Source of the DNA: Actinomycetota bacterium
GTDB taxonomy: Bacteria; Actinomycetota; Actinomycetes; Streptosporangiales; Streptosporangiaceae
Reading direction: 5' to 3'
Assembly (NCBI GenBank): GCA_027314515.1
Contig: DAHVAR010000249.1
Location: forward strand, 1 to 36,801
Length of the DNA stretch: 36,801 nucleotides
Shown: one piece after another, positions 25,170-32,849 of the stretch
Layout: each line of letters begins with the position of its first letter
Position numbering within the stretch: position 1 is the first letter of the stretch
Program-made: the position numbers and the translations under genes
Notes under the pieces: model-generated
The model's database searches: none
The model's input: the letters and a program-made list of their open reading frames with translations, nothing else
Told to the model about the DNA's origin: nothing

Positions 25170-26443
25170 CAGCGCGCACCCCCTTCTGCGGTAGAAGCCT
25201 CGTCGCGCGGGTCCTCATCGGGCCCGCGCACGCCGATCCACTGGCAGGTGAGATCGGCCACGCCGTCGGCGGTCGCCCGCTCGACGGTCTCCTCCATCTG
25301 GAGCAGGTTGTCCACGGACACCTCGCGCCCGCCCAGCCCCGCGATGAACGGGACGAGCACGGGCCTGCGGGCCTCCGGATACAGCGCCGCGGCGACCTCG
25401 GTGTAGAGAACGCCGCCGTAGGAGTTCGATCCAAAGGAGTAGTCCCGGTCCACGACACCCACGCCCTTGACGCCGCGCAGCAGCGCGCGCAGTTCGGGCT
25501 GGGGGAAGGGCCGGAACCACTTCACGCGGACGAAGCCCACTTTCTTGCCGGCCGCGCGCATCCGGTCCACGGCGACTTTGCCGACCATGCCGACCGTCCC
25601 CATGCCGATGAGCGCGTATTCCGCGTCCTCCATCCGGTAGGTGTCCACGAACGGGTCGGCGGGCCCCCGGCCGAATACCCGGTGGAAGTCCGCGGTGGCT
25701 TCGGCGATGACCGCCCGGGCGCGGCGCATCCCGGCGTCGGACTGGCGCCGGGCCTCCATCACCCAGTCCTCGTTGAACTGCGGTGCGATGGACACCGGGT
25801 TGTCCGGGTGAAATCGCCGGTCGCCCAGGTCGTAGGGCGGCACGAACGCGCCGACGGTGTCCTCGCCGGGCACTCGCACCATGTGCTGGCTGTGGGTGAG
25901 GAACGCGCCGTCCATGGACAGCGCGCACGGCAGCATGACCCGCTTGTCCTCAGCCACCCGGTAGGCCATCAGCGTGGTGTCCAGCGCCTCCTGCGCGCTC
26001 TCCACCCAGTACAGCAGCCACCCGGTGTCGCGGACCATCATCGCGTCGTTGTGCTCCACGCCGAAAGCGCCGGGGTCGTCCAGCGCCCGGTTGCCGACAA
26101 GTGCGACCACGGGCAGGCGCAGGGAGGCGGTGACCACCAGTGCCTCCATGCCGTACATCCAGCCGACTCCCGAGGAGCCGATGAACGCGCGGGCGCCCAC
26201 CAGTGAGGCATGCTTGCCGATCTCGAACTGGGAGTGCTCGGACTCGGCCACGATGAACTCGGCGTCCATCTGGCCATTGGCGATCATCTTGCTGACCGCC
26301 GTCATCACACTGTCGTACGGCCGGATCGGGTAGCCGGCCAGCACGTCGACGTCCAGCAAACGGAGCGCCTGTGCGACCGCGTCGCAGCCGGTGATGATCT
26401 CTTCGCGCTCGGGCGCGGGGGCAGTCTCCTGCGTTGTTGTCAT
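25169..26443 (-). CDS. 2-oxoacid oxidoreductase alpha subunit, oxalate oxidoreductase-like
   Basis: A 424-residue alpha subunit (pyrimidine-binding and transketolase C-terminal domains). The substrate motif, YPITP in pyruvate:ferredoxin oxidoreductases, reads YPIRP (38-42, Arg41). The next binding loop has Arg119, Asp122 and Phe127. These match, at a constant offset of ten, the residues I recall for oxalate oxidoreductase of Moorella thermoacetica (Arg31, Arg109, Asp112, Phe117). Gln222 is near the expected fifth position. The predicted reaction is oxalate to two CO2 with release of two low-potential electrons. GAGGAGG lies upstream of the ATG. Another small dicarboxylate or oxoacid cannot be excluded. 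Confidence 0.85.
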   Translation of the reverse strand: MTTTQETAPAPEREEIITGCDAVAQALRLLDVDVLAGYPIRPYDSVMTAVSKMIANGQMDAEFIVAESEHSQFEIGKHASLVGARAFIGSSGVGWMYGMEALVVTASLRLPVVALVGNRALDDPGAFGVEHNDAMMVRDTGWLLYWVESAQEALDTTLMAYRVAEDKRVMLPCALSMDGAFLTHSQHMVRVPGEDTVGAFVPPYDLGDRRFHPDNPVSIAPQFNEDWVMEARRQSDAGMRRARAVIAEATADFHRVFGRGPADPFVDTYRMEDAEYALIGMGTVGMVGKVAVDRMRAAGKKVGFVRVKWFRPFPQPELRALLRGVKGVGVVDRDYSFGSNSYGGVLYTEVAAALYPEARRPVLVPFIAGLGGREVSVDNLLQMEETVERATADGVADLTCQWIGVRGPDEDPRDEASTAEGGAR

Positions 26444-26464
26444 GGCAGCCTCCTCGCGCCGGCC

Positions 26465-27547
26465 TCAGTAGATCCCATAGTGGGGGTTGGCGCCGCCGGC
26501 CTGCGCGACCTTTTCCGCCCGCAGCTCCTCATAGGCGGCGGGATCGCTCTCGAACACGCCGTGCAGCGGTTCGTTCGATTCGAAGACGGACTCGTCCACC
26601 ATCTCTATGCATCCGGAGACGGGACAGGACTGGGCGCAGATGCCACATCCGCAGCAGTGCTGGTAGTTGATGTCGTAGTGGCCCTCGGGCGTCGGGATGA
26701 AGCACTCGTCCGGGCAGACGGTGTAGCAGATCTGGCACTTCACGCAGGCGTCGAATTTGACCAGCGGGCGGGTCGTGCGGGTGGTGTACTTCATGAACAG
26801 CGTGTTGTTCTTGCCGACCTCGATGGCCGGGACGACCAGGCCCTCGCGCATCTGGGTCCAGCCCGGCATCTCGACCGGCACGTAGGCGTCCTCCGCGCCC
26901 ACGCCCGCCCCGATGGGATGCATCTGGACCGATTCGTAGCCCTCCCGCAGTTGCGCCGTGCGCAGGTCCCCGTCCTTGGCGGAGCCGGCCTGGGCAATCA
27001 GGCTGTCGAGCGAGACTAGCCCGCCGGTGACCTTGGCCACCGCTCCCATGGTGCGGTAGTCGGTACCGTCATCGTTATAGACCCACAGGCCGCCGAACGA
27101 CGGCTCGCCGGGCATGACCGCCAGGTTCCAGTCGTAGGTGCGACGGGGAATCCAGTGCAGCAATTCCTCGGGGGAGCGACGGGAGATCACTAGCAGCGTG
27201 CCGCCCGGGGCCAGGTTCAGGTTGATCGGGCGGACCCCGTACCAGGCCCAAGACTCCACGCCCTTGGTCAGCGTGTCGTCCATCACGCAGACCACCACCA
27301 CGTTCTCCGGCTCGTACTTGGTCATTTCGACCCGGAGCGAGTCCATGTCGTCGGCGATCACCGCGAACTGCTTCGCGGGGATCCCGTTGCGCTCGGGGGA
27401 GTCCCCGTAGCGCTGGACGGTGCCGCCGACCTTGTCCTCGCGCCGGGCTGCTTTCACCAGTTCCTTGGTGATGACGCCAGCGAGGTTCTTCTGGAAGATC
27501 CCTCGGTAGGTGACGTCAACAGCGCCGACAGACGTCTCATCGGACAT
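26465..27547 (-). CDS. 2-oxoacid oxidoreductase fused gamma-delta subunit
   Basis: A 360-residue fusion. The gamma (catalytic, CoA/substrate-side) domain spans about residues 8-185, and a delta ferredoxin domain spans 260-325. The latter carries two [4Fe-4S] sites, Cys268/271/274/278 and Cys298/301/304/308, each as C-x2-C-x2-C-x3-CP. A gamma-delta fusion with separate alpha and beta genes is the subunit plan known for oxalate oxidoreductase. GAGGAG lies upstream of the ATG. It is the first gene of the four-gene operon and is followed by alpha after 21 bases. Confidence 0.9.
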   Translation of the reverse strand: MSDETSVGAVDVTYRGIFQKNLAGVITKELVKAARREDKVGGTVQRYGDSPERNGIPAKQFAVIADDMDSLRVEMTKYEPENVVVVCVMDDTLTKGVESWAWYGVRPINLNLAPGGTLLVISRRSPEELLHWIPRRTYDWNLAVMPGEPSFGGLWVYNDDGTDYRTMGAVAKVTGGLVSLDSLIAQAGSAKDGDLRTAQLREGYESVQMHPIGAGVGAEDAYVPVEMPGWTQMREGLVVPAIEVGKNNTLFMKYTTRTTRPLVKFDACVKCQICYTVCPDECFIPTPEGHYDINYQHCCGCGICAQSCPVSGCIEMVDESVFESNEPLHGVFESDPAAYEELRAEKVAQAGGANPHYGIY

Positions 27548-27622
27548 GCTGTCTCCTCTGCGTCGAGCGATTCCGACGGCGCGCAGCCATGGAGCCGGAC
27601 TGGACGGGCCTGGTCGCCAAAG

Positions 27623-27673
27623 ATTGTATACCGTCGGCAGGATACCTCCATCCTAAGGATATGCCTGCCGACG
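27623..27673 (-). promoter_or_regulatory. Promoter/operator region of the oxidoreductase operon
   Basis: Minus-strand TACAAT (27628-27623) is a good -10 about 75 bases before the gamma-delta start; no clear -35 is seen. Just upstream lies a 10-base perfect inverted repeat, CGTCGGCAGG (27632-27641) and CCTGCCGACG (27664-27673), with a 22-base spacer. The spacer contains the near-palindrome ATCCTAAGGAT (27650-27660). ATTGTATAC (27623-27631) resembles half of the GntR site at 21982. Confidence 0.5.
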
Positions 27674-27852
27674 TCAAGAGCGGAGCGGGGGTAGGAAGCG
27701 CGTTCCGGGCCGCCCCGGCCACGCGGAGCCATCGCAGTCGATGTCGTCACGACGCCATCGCGGCAGGCGGCGGCAATGCCCTGGTTGATCGCATGGCACA
27801 GGCCGAAGCCGTCGCCGCGCCCCGTCAGCCTGATCTCCTCCGACGCGTTCAC
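27643..27852 (-). pseudogene. Relic of a ChbG/HpnK (YdjC-type) deacetylase gene, N-terminal part
   Basis: About 70 codons from GTG 27852 resemble the N-terminus of this carbohydrate/hopanoid deacetylase family: FGLCHAINQGIAAA, then GVVTTSTAMAP, then LDVGRH with the metal histidine. The family motif ADDFG has become GDGFG, removing one metal ligand, and the homology ends at 27643. The frame then runs out of phase into the oxidoreductase operon. It is a decayed fragment whose DNA now carries the operon's regulatory sites. Confidence 0.6.
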
Positions 27853-28018
27853 TCATGCATCATCGGCTTAACCGGGCCGTGCCGGCAACGGCCGGGTCGG
27901 CGCCGGGCCGCAGCGGTGCAGCCATCTCGCCGGCCCTCCCGACCAGGCTCGCCGGCCAGCACGGCAGCGGCGCCGTCGCGCCTTTCGCGCCCACGACCTA
28001 CGGCCTAAGCGAGCTCCC
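27853..28018. other. Intergenic, nothing recognised
   Basis: Between the deacetylase relic and the antitoxin promoter. Short frames on the plus strand are Arg/Ala/Pro-rich and look like translated non-coding GC-rich DNA. Confidence 0.4.
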
Positions 28019-28048
28019 TTGCGAGAGCACGTATCTGACCACTATGAT
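28019..28048 (+). promoter_or_regulatory. Candidate promoter of the toxin-antitoxin pair, leaderless
   Basis: TTGCGA (28019-28024), an 18-base spacer and TATGAT (28043-28048). The antitoxin ATG at 28055 sits seven bases after the -10, where transcription would start, and no Shine-Dalgarno is visible, so the mRNA is probably leaderless. Confidence 0.5.
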
Positions 28049-28054
28049 GACTAT

Positions 28055-28282
28055 ATGACTAGAACTTTGACCGCAACCGAAGCCAAGGCGACGATACTCT
28101 CGCTGCTTGACGACGTCGCGGCCGGTGCAGAAGTTGAGATCACCAAGCATGGCCGGGTCGTTGCGCGACTGGTCCCGGCAAGGGGAGCGCCGTCCCTGAA
28201 GGGGCTGCTGACCGGCGTGGCGATGAGCGCAGCCGAAGAGGACGACCTCTTCTCAACCGGACTGACCTGGAACCTGACGTGA
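28055..28282 (+). CDS. Type II antitoxin, Phd/YefM family
   Basis: A 75-residue protein. The N-terminal half has the Phd/YefM DNA-binding pattern (TATEAKATILSLLDDVAAG, then EITKHGRVVARLVP), and the C-terminal half would wrap the toxin. It neutralises the PIN-domain toxin encoded next and usually represses the shared promoter. ATG 28055 is chosen over GTG 28019 because it matches the family start and the promoter spacing. The stop overlaps the toxin's GTG (GTGA). Confidence 0.87.
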   Translation: MTRTLTATEAKATILSLLDDVAAGAEVEITKHGRVVARLVPARGAPSLKGLLTGVAMSAAEEDDLFSTGLTWNLT

Positions 28283-28674
28283 CGACCACCATCCTGCTGG
28301 ATACCCATGTCGTGCATTGGTGGTCCGCCGAGCCGGACAGGGTGAGTGCCGCCGCCGCCAGAGCTATCAGCGGTGCCGACGAACTGGCGATCGCGGCGAT
28401 CTCATGGTTCGAACTCGCGTGGCTGGCCAGGCACGATCGGATCACGGTGACAATCCCGCTGCGGTCGTGGCTGGAGCGGCTGTCTGCTCAGATCCGCACC
28501 ATCGGGATCACCACAGCGATCGCCGATACGGCAGTCTCGCTGCCGTCCATTTTCCCTGGCGACCCGGCCGACCGCCTCATCTACGCGACGGCAATCGAGA
28601 CGGGATGGCAGCTCGTCACGAAGGACGGTAAGCTCCGCGAGCATCGGCACCCGCGGCCCATCACCGTCTGGTGA
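28279..28674 (+). CDS. Type II toxin, PIN-domain ribonuclease (VapC-like)
   Basis: A 131-residue PIN-domain RNase. The acidic metal-binding set is visible: Asp8 (LLDTH), Glu45 (SWFELAW), Asp98 (GDPADRLI) and Asp116 (TKDGKL). When freed from the antitoxin, such proteins cleave specific RNAs and stop growth. The GTG start is coupled to the antitoxin stop. The pair is complete, with no frameshift. Confidence 0.88.
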   Translation: MTTTILLDTHVVHWWSAEPDRVSAAAARAISGADELAIAAISWFELAWLARHDRITVTIPLRSWLERLSAQIRTIGITTAIADTAVSLPSIFPGDPADRLIYATAIETGWQLVTKDGKLREHRHPRPITVW

Positions 28675-29343
28675 GTTGTCGGGCAACCCTGCCCGCGCGG
28701 AGTTCTGGCTACAGCCAGCTGCGCCGCGCATACCCGCCCGGCGGACCACCCGCCCGGCGGATCACCCGCCCAGGTCGGGGCGCCGCCCAGCACGAACGAC
28801 AGGCCCGCTACTTCAGCAACTGCCGGGCCATGACAACGCGCTGGATCTGGTTGGTGCCCTCGTAGATCTGGGTGATCGTCGAGCGGCGGTCAGTTTGCGC
28901 AGGTAGATGGGGTGCGGCGGGGTGTACAGTCAGCACCGATCCAGCACCCAGGCCAGTTTCGGGCGAAGTAGTCAGCCGCGCAGGAATCGCACGCGGCGGC
29001 CCCGTCGGCCTTACGATGGGTGAGGATCCCGTGCCGGCCACAGTGGTCCAGGTCCTCGTCGGTGCAAACGTACCTGCACCCGAAGCACGCCCAAGACGAT
29101 TAGTCGTGTGCAGCATCGACTTCCTCGACGCCACGGACGAACGATGTCGCCGTCGGCGCACGCACGTGCGGTGAAAGCCATCAAGTCGATGCTGCTGCGG
29201 CCTGGCTGGTAGTCGCCGAGTGCGACGGACCGGTCAGGTATAGGGCGCGGATGAGGCCGGGCGCGGATGAGTCGGCCGCGTCCAGGTGCTGCCGCGTTGC
29301 TGCGGCTACATCTGCGGGCTATGGGGGCATACCTGCTATCCCA
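28675..29343. other. Gene-poor scar between the toxin gene and the XRE gene
   Basis: No intact gene is visible. It begins with GGCGGACCACCCGCC-type short repeats (about 28739-28770) and contains an acyl-CoA dehydrogenase fragment (28808-28891). Farther on (about 28900-29125), one minus-strand frame reads a Cys/His-rich peptide (CFGCRYVC, then DSCAADYFARNW) that lacks a start and is closed by stops. It may be another relic, but I cannot name it. Confidence 0.5.
28808..28891 (-). pseudogene. C-terminal fragment of an acyl-CoA dehydrogenase gene
   Basis: The last 25 or so codons before the TAG at 28808 read ITQIYEGTNQIQRVVMARQL, the hallmark ending of acyl-CoA dehydrogenases (flavin-binding, adenosine side). 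Upstream in the same frame there is no homology. Only the 3' end of the gene has survived, which indicates deletion or rearrangement at this spot. Confidence 0.75.
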
Positions 29344-29799
29344 TCAGCCCGGCAGCGGCGGATGCACCCCGATCAGCAGCAGTGCGTCCAGCAACCGGCC
29401 CCAGCCAGATTCGCCGGGGTCGGTGCCCAGACCAGCTGCCAGTCCGGCGAGCGCACCGATGAGTTGCACCGACAATTCCGCTGGGTCGGCGCCGAGCGAC
29501 TCGGCCAGCAGCCCTGCGTCGCGCTGGAAGCGCGCGCTGCGGCCGAGGCGGACTAGCGATGGCGGCAAGGCGGTGGTCGCGGCCGACCCGGCTGCCGGCT
29601 CCAGCGTGACGTCAAGCCGGGCGCCAAGCGCCGTGGCCAGCCGGTCGAGTGCGGACAGCGTCGGGTTTCCCCGCCCGTTCTCCAGGTTGGCGATGTAGGG
29701 GACGGACAAGCCAGCGTCACCTGCGACCGAGGCAACGGTACGTCCGGCAGCAGCCCGCAGCCCGCGCAGTTGATGTCCGAGGAGCGCCGGATCCATCAT
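29344..29799 (-). CDS. XRE-family helix-turn-helix regulator
   Basis: A protein of about 151 residues with a Cro/C1-type DNA-binding domain in its first 70 residues (LRGLRAAAGRTVASVAGDAG, then LSVPYIANLENGRGNPTLSAL). The remainder is Leu/Ala-rich and may dimerise. Start choice is uncertain: ATG 29799, ATG 29796 and GTG 29808 are in frame, and none has ideal spacing to a ribosome site. It is divergent from an MFS exporter and most likely regulates it. Confidence 0.85.
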   Translation of the reverse strand: MMDPALLGHQLRGLRAAAGRTVASVAGDAGLSVPYIANLENGRGNPTLSALDRLATALGARLDVTLEPAAGSAATTALPPSLVRLGRSARFQRDAGLLAESLGADPAELSVQLIGALAGLAAGLGTDPGESGWGRLLDALLLIGVHPPLPG

Positions 29800-29812
29800 C
29801 CTGCCCACAATC

Positions 29813-29843
29813 TTGACAAGACACTGACTCTAAAAACTATTCT
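29813..29843 (+). promoter_or_regulatory. Candidate promoter for the MFS gene
   Basis: Consensus TTGACA (29813-29818) and TATTCT (29838-29843) with a 19-base spacer, in an unusually AT-rich stretch. It overlaps the start region of the divergent XRE gene, so the regulator could control both. Confidence 0.42.
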
Positions 29844-29951
29844 ATAGGAACAGTCCCGGCGACTGCGCCGCGCGGCGAGTGTGCCCGGTTGCCACGGTCA
29901 GCGGCGTCGCGAACTCGGCACAGTCGTTGAGCAGATCCCGGAGGACCGTCG

Positions 29952-31340
29952 TTGCGGTGGCTCGCCAGCACGATACGCAAAGTGATCATCTGCAGGAACC
30001 GGCCCTTCGGGCTGCTGTGGACCAGCCAGCTGCTATCCAACGGCGGCAATTGGCTGCTCCAGGTCGCGGTCCCGGTCTACGTCTTCCGCCTCACGCGGTC
30101 ATCCACCGACACCGGTCTGACTGTCGTGGCGGAGCTCGTGCCGCTGCTATTCCTCGGCCCGGTCGCGGGCGTCTTGGCCGATCGCTGGCCGCGGCTGCGC
30201 ATCATGATCAGTACCAACGTGGTGTGCGCGGGAGCGGTGTCGCTGCTGATGCTCGCCACTCGCCCCGGCCAAGTGTGGCTGGTGCTGCTGGCGGTCGTCG
30301 CCGAGAACTGCTCCGCTGCGTTCTTCGGGCCGTCATATCAGGGGGTGGTGCCCGCGCTCGTGGGCCGCCAGGGCGAACTGGCGGCGGCCAATGCCTGGTC
30401 GGCGGCAGCCGGGGGAGCCGTCCGGCTGACCTGCGCGCCGCTCGGCGGTGCGCTCTACGCGGTTGGCGGATTCCGGCTGCCGGTGGCGATCGATGCAGGG
30501 ACGTACCTGGCTGCAGCGCTGCTCGTTTGCCTGATCCGCATGCCTCCGCGGGCGGCAACTCGCCCGGCCCCGGCTCGGTCGGATGCTCGGCCAGATGCTC
30601 GGTCGGATGCAGGGCCGGCTGGCCAGTCAGCTACGCCGTGGTCGTCGTCCGGCGACGCGGTTTCGGCTCGCCTGACTGATGTCGTCGCGGACCTGCGGGC
30701 CGGTGTCGCGGCGCTGCTTGCCGACCGGGCGCTCACAGTGCTGCTGGCGGTCTCCGCGCTGTTCCTGCTCGGCAACGGTGCCTGCTCGGCCCTGCTCGTC
30801 CCGTACGTCGTGAGCACGCTTGGTGTGCGGGCCGCGAGCATCGGCGGGCTGTACTCCGCGCTCGGCGTCGGCTACGTGCTGAGCAGCTACGTCGGGCGGT
30901 GCGCAGCGTCAAGCCAGCGGCTGCGCGCCACGGTCATGGGGCTGATCGGGCTGCTGGTGCTGTCGTTCGCTGGCCTGTTCGACGTGCACCACTTCGCTAC
31001 CGCCCTGATCTTCATCGCGCTCATGGGGCTCGGCGGTGGCTCGTTCCTCCTGCTCGAGCAGACCATCCTGCAGCGGCGCGCACCGGATCAGGTGATCGGG
31101 CGGATCAGCTCGGCATACTCGACCGTTGTGATGGCCGCCACGCTCGCGGGCGCGCTGCTCGCAAGCCTGACGGTGTCCTGGATCGGCCGGCCAGCGGCGC
31201 TGAACGTCGCGATCGCGGTGATCGCTAGCGGCGGCCTAGTCGCGACATTGCTGCCCGCGAGGGTGAGCATGGATAGTGCCGCGCCGTCGCCGCCCGCGGC
31301 GACGACTGCGCCGCTCGGCGCGGCCAGTGCTGGTTCCTGA
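29952..31340 (+). CDS. MFS exporter, MFS_3/EntS-like
   Basis: A 462-residue transporter with about 12 hydrophobic helices in two halves. The first half includes the loop GVLADRWPRLRI, a motif A variant. The halves are joined by a long linker (about residues 196-232) with a short internal repeat. Relatives export siderophores or macrolides. The start is TTG at 29952 with GGAGG (29940-29944) seven bases upstream. It pairs with a divergent XRE regulator, a common drug-efflux arrangement. Confidence 0.85.
   Translation: MRWLASTIRKVIICRNRPFGLLWTSQLLSNGGNWLLQVAVPVYVFRLTRSSTDTGLTVVAELVPLLFLGPVAGVLADRWPRLRIMISTNVVCAGAVSLLMLATRPGQVWLVLLAVVAENCSAAFFGPSYQGVVPALVGRQGELAAANAWSAAAGGAVRLTCAPLGGALYAVGGFRLPVAIDAGTYLAAALLVCLIRMPPRAATRPAPARSDARPDARSDAGPAGQSATPWSSSGDAVSARLTDVVADLRAGVAALLADRALTVLLAVSALFLLGNGACSALLVPYVVSTLGVRAASIGGLYSALGVGYVLSSYVGRCAASSQRLRATVMGLIGLLVLSFAGLFDVHHFATALIFIALMGLGGGSFLLLEQTILQRRAPDQVIGRISSAYSTVVMAATLAGALLASLTVSWIGRPAALNVAIAVIASGGLVATLLPARVSMDSAAPSPPAATTAPLGAASAGS
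30573..30608 (+). repeat. Three 12-bp repeats inside the MFS linker
   Basis: Units of the type GCTCGGTCGGAT encode an S-D-A-R/P-D-A-R/S-D-A pattern in the loop between the two membrane halves. The unit is a multiple of three, so copy-number change would keep the frame. Confidence 0.7.
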
Positions 31341-31537
31341 CGATCACCGAGTGGAGTGACGCCCTGGTATGCATGCTCTGACCAGGTCGGACGCGCTTTG
31401 GTAGGGGCTAGGGACAGCCGTGGCAAAGTCTGCGGATTGCGGTAAAGCCGGACCCGGCATATCGGCTTCGGGATCATCGTCGTCCTGCTCAGCTGCCCAC
31501 TGGTGGCTATTTCGCCTCGCCGACCGGCAGGAACTGC

Positions 31538-32488
31538 TCAATGACTGCTGCCTTCCAGGGTGATCGAGACGTAGTCAGACTCGAAGATCTTTTCGCCGTC
31601 CTTGACAGCGAGGCGCTGAAGGCAGTGCAGCTGCCAGTACATCTGCCAGACCGGGTCGTCCGCAGAGAGGTACTCCACCGATAGGCCGATGGTCGGATCC
31701 TGGGCGTCCTGCCAGGAAATCATCTGGGCGTGCGACCTCCAGCGCTTGGTGTCGAGCAGTTCATTCACCGTCGCCGACCAGTTCCCGCCGTTCGTCCGGA
31801 ACATCCCGCGCTTGAGCTGTGCCTCAGCGAAAGTCCGGGAACGTTCTTTCACGCCCTCGAAGAGCTTGATGGTGGCCGGGTCCAGTTTTCCGAGCATGAT
31901 CTGCGCCGTCACGTTGCCGGGATCGGTCCTGAGCGTCTCCTTGTGCTCCTCATACGCATCCAGGTGGCACTGGATCGAGTGCCGGATCAGGTTGCCCTTC
32001 CCGTCGCTGAGAATGACCTGCGGGTCGATGGGGCCAAGTTCTGACGTGTCGCTCATGACCACGAAGTCCGCTCCGAGGGCCATCAGCGTGCCCGCGCTCT
32101 TGGCGAAATCTGGTACCACGACGCGGAGGATCGCATTACCGACCTTGGTCCGGACCATGGTGATGATCTTCTCGGCAGCGTCCATGTCGCCGCCGCCGGT
32201 GTGCAGGAGCAGGTCGACGTCTGCGTTCGCCGGCAGGTTGTGCAGGAGGTCGACGAAGCCGACGATGTCGTCGCGCTCTACGGATGCCGCGGTACCTGCG
32301 ACGTAGCAGATCAGGACGCGCCCAGTCTCCTTCTCGATCTGGCGGATCAGCGCTTGCCGCTGGTAGCGCGGCGCATGGATCGCCTGGAACAGTGGCGTCT
32401 TCGTCGGCGCCGGGACGACGCTCGCCAGCGCATTGTCCCCGCCGGCCGGCGGTTCACCCGTGGTCGACCCGTCTTCCGGGCTCGTCAT
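31538..32488 (-). CDS. SDH-family Clp-fold serine protease of the conjugation operon
   Basis: A 316-residue protein of the serine dehydrogenase proteinase family (PF01972-like, ClpP/SppA fold). The oxyanion/strand motif LLLHTGGGDMDAAEKI (93-108) and the nucleophile region FAKSAGTLMALGAD, with Ser131, are present, followed by SELGPIDPQ. No signal peptide is seen, so it is probably cytoplasmic and could degrade or process modified proteins. ATG 32488 is chosen for the upstream AAGGA; the longer frame adds a non-conserved leader. It is the last gene of the ubiquitin-like operon, 22 bases after DUF6527. Confidence 0.82.
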   Translation of the reverse strand: MTSPEDGSTTGEPPAGGDNALASVVPAPTKTPLFQAIHAPRYQRQALIRQIEKETGRVLICYVAGTAASVERDDIVGFVDLLHNLPANADVDLLLHTGGGDMDAAEKIITMVRTKVGNAILRVVVPDFAKSAGTLMALGADFVVMSDTSELGPIDPQVILSDGKGNLIRHSIQCHLDAYEEHKETLRTDPGNVTAQIMLGKLDPATIKLFEGVKERSRTFAEAQLKRGMFRTNGGNWSATVNELLDTKRWRSHAQMISWQDAQDPTIGLSVEYLSADDPVWQMYWQLHCLQRLAVKDGEKIFESDYVSITLEGSSH

Positions 32489-32510
32489 CGTCGCTGTCCT
32501 TCCCTGTAAG

Positions 32511-32849
32511 TCAGACCCATCTGATGCGCCCGTCGCGGACCCAGAAATGACACCGGCGGGTTGCCGTGATGGCATCGACGCTTGGGGCCAGGGTCAGCGG
32601 CGCGAGATTAGTAACCTGCCAGCGCGGCCGGCGCGAGACATCCAGATTCAGCATGACGCGATGCCGCTGGCGGCAGGGGCAGTCGAAGACCGCCCATGTC
32701 GGCTTAGCCTGCGGGCCAACCAGCATCACTCCCCTGCGGGTGAGGCGCTCGGGCAGCTCGTCTGCGGTATCCACTCGCCCGGCAATTCGCCAGCGGCGCC
32801 ACGGCAGCCGCAGCCACGCGGGCACGCGGATCCGGGTTACGCCTGCCAT
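32511..32849 (-). CDS. DUF6527 family zinc-binding-type protein
   Basis: A 112-residue basic protein. Potential zinc ligands are Cys57, Cys59, His63 and Cys100/His101, in the blocks FDCPCRQRH and CHFWVRDGRIRW. Proteins of this type are repeatedly encoded with bacterial E1/E2/ubiquitin-like genes; a treble-clef or RING-like adaptor role is possible but unproven. It overlaps the end of the JAB-E1 gene by 13 bases. Confidence 0.72.
   Translation of the reverse strand: MAGVTRIRVPAWLRLPWRRWRIAGRVDTADELPERLTRRGVMLVGPQAKPTWAVFDCPCRQRHRVMLNLDVSRRPRWQVTNLAPLTLAPSVDAITATRRCHFWVRDGRIRWV

Noticed and set aside
22820-27547. Reading the operon as an ordinary pyruvate:ferredoxin oxidoreductase
   Set aside because: The YPITP threonine is replaced by Arg and the following loop has the Arg-x2-Asp-x4-Phe pattern. 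This does not fit pyruvate enzymes, although the fold is the same.
28404-28420. tRNA T-arm-like sequence GGTTCGAACTC
   Set aside because: It lies inside the intact PIN toxin gene (codons for W-F-E-L) with no surrounding tRNA fold.
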